Assembly (NCBI GenBank): GCA_017646305.1
Contig: JAGCMR010000361.1
Location: 1-5,680 of the forward strand
Reading direction: 5' to 3'
DNA length: 5,680 nucleotides
Origin: Spirochaetaceae bacterium
GTDB taxonomy: Bacteria; Spirochaetota; Spirochaetia; Treponematales; Treponemataceae
The position numbers were made by a program, and so were the translations under genes. The notes beneath the pieces were generated by a model. It made no database searches. It was not told the origin of the DNA and saw only the letters and a list, made by a program, of their open reading frames with translations. The number at the start of each line of letters is the position of its first letter. Within the stretch, counting starts at the first letter, position 1. Shown piece by piece: positions 1 through 5,560 of this stretch.

Positions 1-124
1 CACCAAGAATCAATTCCACCACCTGGCGGCAGATGTTTTCATCATGCATCACATGAGAAAAGATGAAGTTGTCGGTAAAAGTTAAACTTTCCCACTTTTT
101 TTGCAATTCTCCTTCACTAAGCAT
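1..124 (-). CDS. Rpn-family / PD-(D/E)XK nuclease (putative transposase-like), N-terminus, cut by window edge
   Basis: Only the first 41 codons lie in the window; the gene runs off the left edge. The peptide contains LTFTDNFIFSHVMHDENICR followed by a VVELILG stretch. This is the usual opening of Rpn-family proteins (an aromatic 'FTDDFMF..VM' segment, then a helix ending in 'LELILG'). In that family the segment precedes a PD-(D/E)XK endonuclease core, linked in E. coli RpnA to RecA-independent recombination; the core itself is outside the window. The ATG at 124 is preceded by a GGAGG at 134-130, five bases upstream, so the start is well supported. These genes are often multicopy accessory elements. 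The family call rests on the N-terminal motif alone, so function is inferred. Confidence 0.72.
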   Translation of the reverse strand, partial: MLSEGELQKKWESLTFTDNFIFSHVMHDENICRQVVELILG

Positions 125-282
125 TTGTGCCTCCAATAAAAAGCTTTACATATAATTATTCGCTTTAAACATGAAGAATTTATCTTTTTTGCAGGAAAAA
201 AATTAGATTTTTTACAAAAATTTTCCAAGATGAGTTTTTTGAGATGGGGCTTGTGTGATGGCGGGTTCCCAAGAAAGAGTTT
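125..282. other. AT-rich intergenic region upstream of the Rpn-like gene
   Basis: No convincing gene is seen. The first bases hold the Shine-Dalgarno of the leftward Rpn-like gene, whose promoter should lie here. The stretch near 148-175 is AT-rich enough, but I cannot pick a -35/-10 pair with confidence. A self-complementary all-AT stem occurs at 197-203 and 207-213 with a 3-base loop. A reverse-strand reading frame spans 82-381, but it overlaps the true start of the Rpn-like gene, lacks a Shine-Dalgarno and has an implausible peptide. Confidence 0.5.
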
Positions 283-450
283 GCGGGATTGGATTGGGAG
301 AGTGGGCTCACGTGCAGTAAAAAAATCTACGAGAAGCAGCCCAACGTAGCAACCCCAAAGCTGAAGTGAAGGGGCTGCCAATGGGTGCCTGCCATTACTT
401 TTTTAGCACTTTTGCGGGGCAAGGCGTGCACGCACGCAGTGAGACTCGCT
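283..450. repeat. GC-rich noncoding block, candidate dispersed repeat or decayed element
   Basis: This block is visibly GC-richer than the AT-rich DNA to its left and codes for nothing I recognise. It carries several dyads: an imperfect 8-bp stem (349-356 with 371-378, one mismatch), a 5-bp stem (380-384 with 392-396, 7-base loop) and a perfect 10-bp palindrome (424-433). Such a block of imperfect stems between unrelated genes is typical of interspersed repeats or relics. From memory, similar text recurs in Treponema genomes, but that cannot be verified here. Extent is approximate. Confidence 0.35.
424..433. repeat. perfect 10-bp palindrome
   Basis: The sequence gcgtgcacgc reads identically on both strands. 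It sits inside the GC-rich noncoding block, next to a partial repeat of its right half (cacgc, at 433-437). It could be a protein-binding site or simply part of the repeat; no gene start is close enough to assign it as an operator. Confidence 0.45.
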
Positions 451-476
451 AAAATCGCTCAATATATCGTGATTTT
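451..476. repeat. inverted repeat aaaatc / gatttt downstream of ygiQ
   Basis: The arms 451-456 (aaaatc) and 471-476 (gatttt) are perfectly complementary around a 14-base AT-rich spacer. On the minus strand, which is the ygiQ transcript, the stem ends in TTTT, so it could be a weak terminator, but the stem itself is AT-rich and the loop is long. It abuts the stronger hairpin at 478-493. Confidence 0.35.
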
Positions 477-477
477 C

Positions 478-493
478 CCAGCCTTTCGGCTGG
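478..493 (-). other. 6-bp GC-rich hairpin with GAAA tetraloop, 3' of ygiQ
   Basis: In the ygiQ transcript direction this reads CCAGCC-GAAA-GGCTGG, a perfect 6-bp stem capped by a GNRA-type tetraloop, 32 bases after the ygiQ stop codon. It is followed by GAAAATC rather than a U tract, so it is not a standard intrinsic terminator. It could stabilise the 3' end, or act together with the AT stem at 451-476 whose far arm ends in TTTT. The structure is read directly from sequence; its role is inference. Confidence 0.5.
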
Positions 494-525
494 TCGTTCC
501 CTATCTAAACGCTAGTGAAAAGAAT

Positions 526-2364
526 TTACCTCAACACACCAAGTAGGTCTTTTCGACCAGCCTTTTCTAGGGCTTCTTGCACAAGGCGGCGATTTTCGCT
601 CTTGTTAAATTGGAGCAAGGCCCGTTGCAACCGTCGTTCATGACCACCACGAGCCACGTAAATTTCTTCCATGGTGTGGGGGTCAAGGCCAGTGTAATAC
701 ATGCAGGTGGCTAAGCTTCCTGGTGTGGGATAAAAATCCTGTACCTGGTCTGGCACAAAGCCGTTTTTTTTCAGATGCAAGGCCACATCAATGGCGGCAT
801 TTAAGTCGGCTCCAGGATGACCAGCAATAAAATAGGGCACAAGGTACTGCTTTTTTCCCAGCTCCTTGTTGATTCGCTTATATTCCACCTCAAAGTCCTT
901 GTAAACTTGGTGGGTGCTTTTCCGCATGAGAGACAGAACCTTATCGTTTACGTGCTCTGGAGCCACCTTGAGCTGACCAGAAATGTGATGCTGGCACAAC
1001 TCACGGAAAAAGGTTTTATCTTTTTCCTTCATCAAGTAGTCAAATCGAATACCGCTACGAACAAAAACCTTCTTTACTCCAGGAAGCTTTCTTAAGCGAC
1101 GCAAAAGAATTAGATAATCGCTGTTGTCCACATCTAAGTGAGGACAGGGATCTGTGCCAAGACATTCTCGGTGGAGACAGGCTCCCGCCTTTGCTTGCTT
1201 TGCACAGGCATCCTTACGGAAATTTGCTGTGGGGCCACCTACGTCATGGATGTAGCCTTTAAAATCTGGCTCTTGAATCAAAAGCTTAGCTTCTCGCTCC
1301 AAGGAATCGTGACTGCGGGCTTGAATCCGCTTGCCTTGGTGAAAGGTGATGGCACAGAAGGAACAGGCACCAAAGCAACCTCGATTGCTAGTCAAAGAGA
1401 ATTTCACTTCCTCCAAGCCAGGTACACCCACCTTTCCGTTGGAAGCAGGCTTGTCGTATATGGGATGCCAGCGTCGAGTAAAGGGCTGCTCCATAACCTC
1501 ATCAAATTCTTCTTGGCTTAGGGGCAAGGTAGGTGGCTCCTGTACCACATAGCGACTTTCACTTTGCTCTATTAAAATGTGGGCAGAATTAGCGTCGGTA
1601 TTTTGTTCCTGCTGGATGTAGGAGCGGGCGAATTGGGCTTTTCCTTCAGCTGAATTGGCAGAAACCTCACCAAAGGATGGAATCCTCATGGCTGGTTGAA
1701 ATTTTCCCTGACCATTGGCACAGCCTGTAGGGAGCTCCGATTCCTTGCCTGTTCTCCAGCAGGTTCCCCGCACTCCACGGATTTCTGTTACTGGCTTACC
1801 CTCTGCCAAAGCGGAGGCAATTTCTAGCAAGGGACGCTCCCCCATGCCATAAATCAGTAGGTCGGCCTTGGAATCCAATAAAATTGAACGGCGAACCGTA
1901 TTTGACCAGTAGTCGTAGTGAGCAAAACGACGGAGGCTGGCTTCAATTCCACCGATGATAACTGGAACACCCTTGTAGGCTTCTCGAATTTTTGCTGTAT
2001 AGGTAATTAAGGCTCTATCTGGTCGATGACCAGCTTCTCCGCCGTGGGAGTAAGCATCCTGTGAACGAGGCTTGTTGTTGGCGGTGTAATTTGCCACCAT
2101 GGAGTCCATGGCACCAGCTGTTACTAAAAAAGCCAATCGTGGCCGCCCCAGCTTCATAAAATCTGCGGTGGTTTTCCAGTTTGGCTGAGGGATAATGCCT
2201 ACGGTGTAACCCTTGCTTTCCAGTAATCGGCCCAAAAGTGGGGCGGCAAAGGTGGCGTGGTCTACATAAGCGTCACCAGAAATGAATACAAAATCAAGCT
2301 GCTGAATACCTCTCGCTTGCAAATCTTCTTGGCAGATAGGTAAATATAAATCGTGGGGCTTCAC
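526..2364 (-). CDS. ygiQ: YgiQ family radical SAM protein
   Basis: The protein has 612 residues from a GTG start at 2364, or 639 if read from the ATG at 2445. It matches YgiQ throughout. In 639-numbering there is an N-terminal SGDAYVDH segment (56-63), an IIGGIEASLRR segment (163-173) and HYDYWSNTVRRS (176-187). The radical SAM signature CFGACSFC (357-364, C-x3-C-x2-C, which ligates a 4Fe-4S cluster) is followed by DVGGPTAN (401-408). Four further cysteines (414, 423, 428, 434) have the C-x8-C-x4-C-x5-C spacing I recall for E. coli YgiQ and may form a second metal site. The C-terminus has YLVPYFIAGHPG and QVQDFYPTPGS. The substrate of this cytosolic family is unknown. It lacks the long C-terminal tail of the E. 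coli protein, as short forms do. I prefer GTG because homology begins at DLYLPICQEDL just after it, while the 27 added residues match nothing and overlie a perfect hairpin and promoter. Confidence 0.93.
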   Translation of the reverse strand: MKPHDLYLPICQEDLQARGIQQLDFVFISGDAYVDHATFAAPLLGRLLESKGYTVGIIPQPNWKTTADFMKLGRPRLAFLVTAGAMDSMVANYTANNKPRSQDAYSHGGEAGHRPDRALITYTAKIREAYKGVPVIIGGIEASLRRFAHYDYWSNTVRRSILLDSKADLLIYGMGERPLLEIASALAEGKPVTEIRGVRGTCWRTGKESELPTGCANGQGKFQPAMRIPSFGEVSANSAEGKAQFARSYIQQEQNTDANSAHILIEQSESRYVVQEPPTLPLSQEEFDEVMEQPFTRRWHPIYDKPASNGKVGVPGLEEVKFSLTSNRGCFGACSFCAITFHQGKRIQARSHDSLEREAKLLIQEPDFKGYIHDVGGPTANFRKDACAKQAKAGACLHRECLGTDPCPHLDVDNSDYLILLRRLRKLPGVKKVFVRSGIRFDYLMKEKDKTFFRELCQHHISGQLKVAPEHVNDKVLSLMRKSTHQVYKDFEVEYKRINKELGKKQYLVPYFIAGHPGADLNAAIDVALHLKKNGFVPDQVQDFYPTPGSLATCMYYTGLDPHTMEEIYVARGGHERRLQRALLQFNKSENRRLVQEALEKAGRKDLLGVLR

Positions 2365-2371
2365 GAGAGGT

Positions 2372-2380
2372 AGTATACCA
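2372..2380 (-). promoter_or_regulatory. extended -10 promoter element for ygiQ
   Basis: On the minus strand the sequence TGG-TATACT gives an extended -10 (TGN) followed by a hexamer one base off TATAAT. Seven bases separate its end from the GTG of ygiQ, so transcription would start at or next to the start codon. At 17-base spacing only TT of a -35 matches (TTTCAT), which is acceptable for extended -10 promoters. No Shine-Dalgarno precedes the GTG. Confidence 0.55.
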
Positions 2381-2403
2381 TGGGGGAATGAAATATGAAA
2401 GTA

Positions 2404-2426
2404 GTTGCTGGGAACCTCCCAGCAAC
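2404..2426. repeat. perfect 10-bp inverted repeat with 3-base loop upstream of ygiQ
   Basis: The arms gttgctggga (2404-2413) and tcccagcaac (2417-2426) are exactly complementary around acc. It lies 24 bases upstream of the ygiQ extended -10. Read on the minus strand it is followed by a T-rich but interrupted run, so it may be a weak terminator insulating ygiQ from upstream transcription. Alternatively it is an operator dyad. It falls inside the longer possible ygiQ frame, which argues against that N-terminal extension being coding. Confidence 0.6.
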
Positions 2427-2641
2427 CGCATAATCTTTTGTTCATCGGCTATACTGTAAATAGATATGTCTGGTTTAAAAGCATCTTCTCCCTAGGTTCT
2501 TAGGAACAGAATGAAATTCGCAGCGAGAACATTAGGTGAAGTTTCTAGCGAAGAAAAATTTTAGGAGAGACATGAGAAAGACATCGTAGCCTTTTGTACT
2601 GCTAACCAGTAAAGGTGTGTCCTTTCCTAAAAGAAAGAGCC
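2427..2641. other. intergenic region between ygiQ and the metallopeptidase gene; no supported gene
   Basis: All frames are broken by stops. The only coding-like signals are two tiny tandem plus-strand frames: 2511-2564 (17 codons, preceded by AGGAA at 2502-2506) and 2572-2589 (5 codons, preceded by AGGAGA at 2563-2568, which overlaps the stop of the first). I recognise neither peptide, and frames this small occur by chance. No tRNA-like or known RNA structure was recognised. Confidence 0.4.
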
Positions 2642-2670
2642 TTGACCAAAATCTCTAGTCATTGTAACAT
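2642..2670 (+). promoter_or_regulatory. candidate sigma70-type promoter for the metallopeptidase gene
   Basis: TTGACC (2642-2647, five of six matches to consensus) and TAACAT (2665-2670, four of six) are separated by exactly 17 bases. Transcription would begin near 2677, leaving an untranslated leader of about 150 bases before the start codon at 2830. This is the best plus-strand promoter match I found in the intergenic region; it is a motif match only. Confidence 0.4.
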
Positions 2671-2697
2671 TATTTTCCAATCGAACTCCAACTGGAT

Positions 2698-2760
2698 ACA
2701 GTACGGAATTTACTGTCCATGGGGCTTTCCTCAGGACAAGTAGTCCAAGGCACAAGCCTT
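2698..2760 (+). promoter_or_regulatory. leader with three consecutive small stem-loops
   Basis: Downstream of the candidate promoter the leader can form acagta/tactgt (2698-2703 with 2711-2716), ggac/gtcc (2734-2737 with 2743-2746) and aaggc/gcctt (2747-2751 with 2756-2760, loop acaa). The last is followed by TTGTT, resembling a weak terminator. The leader may therefore regulate the lipoprotein gene by attenuation or RNA structure. Stems are short, so chance formation is possible. I do not recognise a known riboswitch class. Confidence 0.25.
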
Positions 2761-2816
2761 TTGTTGGAAGTAGTTCAAAGTTTACACTAAGTTGAAACAT
2801 TCTAGGTGGTTTTAGC

Positions 2817-2822
2817 AAGGAG
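2817..2822 (+). promoter_or_regulatory. Shine-Dalgarno that fixes the metallopeptidase start at 2830
   Basis: AAGGAG lies seven bases before the ATG at 2830, ideal spacing. The frame is also open from a GTG at 2806, but that GTG lies upstream of this site and has no Shine-Dalgarno of its own, so the ATG is preferred. Confidence 0.85.
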
Positions 2823-2829
2823 ATTCTAT

Positions 2830-4140
2830 ATGTTTTGTAGCCGGAAAATTAGTATTTTTTGTAAAGTGCTTTTATGTTCCATTAGTGTTTTCCTTCTTTT
2901 TGTGGCTTGCCATCAAATAACAGATGCTGTTGTACAGAAACAGGAAACTCCCCTATCATCTTCACCCTCAGACACAAGCCAGACACCAGACACATTAGTA
3001 ACACCACCTACCAGCAATCCCTCTTCATCTGCTAATACAGACTTCAGTGATTATAAGTATTATAAAAATCTTGTTATTTCAAAAGAAGCGTCTCAAGTTC
3101 GGGCTATTACAAATTATTTTCCAATAGAAGACGAGGATAAAATTGTTCACTTATTGAAAGAACTTCGAGACGAAATTATACCTCAAGCGGTAACTTCACT
3201 ACTGAAACGATTTCCTAAAACTTTTGCCTATCTGCAAGATCAAGAAATTGGCATAGGAATTGCGTTAAACTCCGATCCTGGAGCTAGTTTTGTAGCAAGT
3301 TTTTCTGCTAATTACGCATGCACCCCAGATGAGCCAAATGATCCATTGTCTTCGATGTATGGTTTAATTATCAGTTATGGAAGACTTGCATGGAACCCGG
3401 GCAATCATATATTACCTAGCCTATCTCGGAATGAGTTAGAATCCCATGTTGCACATGAAATGATGCATGCCCTCATGTGTGAATCCTTAACTTGTGGATT
3501 TTATGGTATAACTGCTTCTCTCAACAAGACTGAGCGGTTTCCCAAGTGGTTTACAGAAGGTGCCGCAGAGGTTGCAGGAGGAGGAGCCCGCAGAATTTGG
3601 ATAGAAATCAAGAGAATCACTAACAAATATATACTAGAACAATTGGAAAATACTTATATTGAAGAATTTCTTAGGATTAATCCTTTGATTGCAGATAAAG
3701 ATTTATCTGCTTATCAGACTGGTTATTTAGCCGTTATGTATTTGGCTTATCTTGCTGGTGGTGGACAAAGTATGACCTCAGATTCTCTAGCAACTGGCTT
3801 AGACATGATAATGAGTGAAATCCATTCTGGAAAAACTCTTGATCAAGTTATCAAAGAAAATTCTCAAAATAAATTTAGTGGATTAGAAGACTTTCAAAAT
3901 AACTTTGTTGCTACTAATCAAAGCGTTGTAAAATTTTCAACAGACCTACTAAACTCCATAGGAAAGGGACGTGGTAGTCTTTTAACCTCAAATTATTGTG
4001 ATGATGAAGACTTATTATTAAATCAGCCGCAAGATACCCCTCTGTTTTGGATGTATATGGGAGCAAAATCTATTTGGACAAATACTCATAATGGAAAGAT
4101 TTCTGCTTCTCGTTATTTCAAAGGTGGAGCTACCCGTTAA
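2830..4140 (+). CDS. putative secreted lipoprotein with HEXXH zinc metallopeptidase motif (gluzincin-like), unfamiliar family
   Basis: The protein has 436 residues. The N-terminus has basic residues (R5, K6, K12), a hydrophobic core (13-26) and FVAC at 24-27, a loose lipobox of the type spirochaetes tolerate; C27 would be the lipidated residue. A Ser/Thr/Pro-rich linker (about 40-70) leads to the globular part. HEMMH at 209-213 is the zinc-binding, catalytic HEXXH motif. WFTEGAAE (240-247) follows 30 residues later, so E243 is the likely third zinc ligand, as in gluzincin 'W..EG.AE' proteins. Four further cysteines (164, 217, 222, 390) could form disulfides outside the cytoplasm. A peptidase anchored in a membrane is inferred; the substrate is unknown and I do not recognise the exact family. 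Composition is AT-rich: hand counts give 13 G+C in 3601-3660 and 14 in 3841-3900, against 34 in 1141-1200 (ygiQ) and 28 in 4921-4980 (purD), suggesting horizontal acquisition. Confidence 0.82.
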   Translation: MFCSRKISIFCKVLLCSISVFLLFVACHQITDAVVQKQETPLSSSPSDTSQTPDTLVTPPTSNPSSSANTDFSDYKYYKNLVISKEASQVRAITNYFPIEDEDKIVHLLKELRDEIIPQAVTSLLKRFPKTFAYLQDQEIGIGIALNSDPGASFVASFSANYACTPDEPNDPLSSMYGLIISYGRLAWNPGNHILPSLSRNELESHVAHEMMHALMCESLTCGFYGITASLNKTERFPKWFTEGAAEVAGGGARRIWIEIKRITNKYILEQLENTYIEEFLRINPLIADKDLSAYQTGYLAVMYLAYLAGGGQSMTSDSLATGLDMIMSEIHSGKTLDQVIKENSQNKFSGLEDFQNNFVATNQSVVKFSTDLLNSIGKGRGSLLTSNYCDDEDLLLNQPQDTPLFWMYMGAKSIWTNTHNGKISASRYFKGGATR

Positions 4141-4151
4141 AGATTAAAGAG

Positions 4152-4180
4152 TTGAAAAAGACTGGGTTCCCTGTTAAGAT
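4152..4180 (+). promoter_or_regulatory. purD promoter ending six bases before the start codon
   Basis: TTGAAA (4152-4157, five of six) and TAAGAT (4175-4180, four of six) are 17 bases apart, and TGT immediately before the hexamer supplies an extended -10. Six bases (gggggc) separate the -10 from the purD ATG, placing the transcription start at or beside the A of ATG. A leaderless purD mRNA is therefore likely. The G run just before the ATG is only one base away, too close to be a normal Shine-Dalgarno. Confidence 0.6.
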
Positions 4181-4186
4181 GGGGGC

Positions 4187-5545
4187 ATGAAAGTTCTTGT
4201 AATTGGTTCTGGCGGGCGGGAGCACGCCATTTGCTGGGCTCTGTCTAAGAGTCCCTCTGTGACGGAAATCCTTTGCGTACCAGGAAATGGTGGTACCGCC
4301 CTTGAGTCAAAATGTCGTAACATTGATCCAGGCTCAAATCAGAACACTCGGCACATGACCTTAGAAAATGCCTGTGTTGCCATTGCACTTGACGAAAAAT
4401 GTGACATGGCCGTTGTTGGACCAGAGGATCCCTTGGCTCATGGACTTGCGGACCAGTTGTGGAATGCTGGAATTCCTGTTGTTGGGCCAAAGTCACAAGG
4501 TGCTGCTTTGGAAGCAAGTAAAGATTTGGCAAAGGAATTCATGCAAAAGCATGGAGTTGCCTGTGGTGAAAGCAAAACCTTCACTGATGAGGCAGCAGCT
4601 CGCTCATATGTTCAGGAAAAAGGTGCCCCCATTGTGGTAAAGGCCGATGGTTTGGCTGCCGGCAAGGGAGTTGTTGTAGCTGCCACAGAAGAACAAGCTA
4701 TAGATGCCATTCACAAGTTTATGAGTCAAAAAACCTTGGGTCAAGCTGGCTCTAAATTGGTGATGGAAGAATATCTCCAAGGTGTGGAAATTTCCATTCT
4801 TGCAGCTGTTTCTGTAACTCCAGAGCTGGCTCAAGCAGGTAAAGCAACAATTGTACCCTTTGTTACCGCTCGAGACCACAAGCGCTTGTTAGATGGTGCT
4901 CGGGGACCAAATACAGGTGGAATGGGCGCTATTGCTCCTGTAGCTGATGTAACACCTGAGCAGTTAGAGGCTTTCAACAAGACTATTCTTCAACCTACTT
5001 TACAGGGAATGATTGCAGAAGGTATGGATTACCGGGGATTTATCTTCTTTGGAATTATGCTCACCCCTCAAGGGCCTAAGCTGTTGGAGTACAATGTTCG
5101 TCTTGGAGACCCAGAAACCCAGGCCGTGCTACCTCTTATGGATTTTGATTTTGCCCACATGTGTCAGGCTATTATTAAAGGGACTCTCAAGGATTTTGAC
5201 TTTAAGTGGAAGAGTGGCTTTATCTGTGCTCCAGTTGCTGTTTCTGGTGGATATCCAGAAGCCTACAAAAAGGGAATGGCTATTACTCTTCCTGAACAGC
5301 TTCCTGAAGGAAATAAAATTTTTGTTGCAGGGGCTACTCTGGACAGAAGAAACCTGTTGCCAGGGGAAGATGCAAAGCAGCTCATTACAAGTGGAGGCCG
5401 TGTTCTGGCAACCTCTGCCTATGGTGCCACCTTCCAAGAAGCTTGGGATGCAGCCTATGCCATAATGAAGCAAGTCAGCTTTGACGGTATGTTCTACCGA
5501 CAGGATATTGGTTTGCCAGGAGCAGCTGAATCAGGAAACTTGTAA
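4187..5545 (+). CDS. purD: phosphoribosylamine-glycine ligase (GAR synthetase)
   Basis: This enzyme joins glycine to 5-phosphoribosylamine using ATP, giving GAR in cytosolic de novo purine synthesis. The 452-residue protein carries the PurD signatures in order: the N-terminal MKVLVIGSGGREHA (1-14), VGPEDPLAHG (77-86), the ATP-grasp KADGLAAGKG (152-161), DHKR (230-233) with GPNTGGMGA (240-248), EYNVRLGDPETQ (301-312, metal and nucleotide binding) and the C-terminal VSGGYPEAY (352-360) and SGGRVLA (402-408). All key residues appear intact. It is slightly longer than the roughly 425-430 residues usual for the family, apparently through loops near 47-60 and 207-222. The start is fixed by the conserved N-terminus. 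No other purine gene is adjacent. It begins 46 bases after the metallopeptidase gene, but the promoter in that gap suggests independent expression. Confidence 0.97.
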   Translation: MKVLVIGSGGREHAICWALSKSPSVTEILCVPGNGGTALESKCRNIDPGSNQNTRHMTLENACVAIALDEKCDMAVVGPEDPLAHGLADQLWNAGIPVVGPKSQGAALEASKDLAKEFMQKHGVACGESKTFTDEAAARSYVQEKGAPIVVKADGLAAGKGVVVAATEEQAIDAIHKFMSQKTLGQAGSKLVMEEYLQGVEISILAAVSVTPELAQAGKATIVPFVTARDHKRLLDGARGPNTGGMGAIAPVADVTPEQLEAFNKTILQPTLQGMIAEGMDYRGFIFFGIMLTPQGPKLLEYNVRLGDPETQAVLPLMDFDFAHMCQAIIKGTLKDFDFKWKSGFICAPVAVSGGYPEAYKKGMAITLPEQLPEGNKIFVAGATLDRRNLLPGEDAKQLITSGGRVLATSAYGATFQEAWDAAYAIMKQVSFDGMFYRQDIGLPGAAESGNL

Positions 5546-5560
5546 GATGTAAAGCCTGTT

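Noticed and set aside
151..156. Perfect TATAAT on the plus strand
   Set aside because: No -35 match at 16-18 bases upstream and no plus-strand gene follows; the stretch is simply AT-rich.
82..381. 99-codon reverse-strand frame
   Set aside because: It overlaps the well-supported start of the Rpn-like gene, has no Shine-Dalgarno, crosses the GC-rich repeat-like block and yields an unrecognisable peptide.
817..1552. Several plus-strand frames opposite ygiQ
   Set aside because: They lie wholly within the strongly conserved ygiQ gene on the other strand and show no family motifs.
2627..2818. 63-codon reverse-strand frame in the metallopeptidase leader
   Set aside because: There is no recognisable peptide and it covers the candidate promoter and leader stems of the forward gene; most likely chance.
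2806..2829. Upstream GTG as the metallopeptidase start
   Set aside because: It adds eight residues before a normal signal peptide, and the AAGGAG at 2817-2822 is placed ideally for the ATG at 2830 instead.
4245..5473. Out-of-frame and antisense frames within purD
   Set aside because: They are shadows of an intact, motif-complete purD coding frame.
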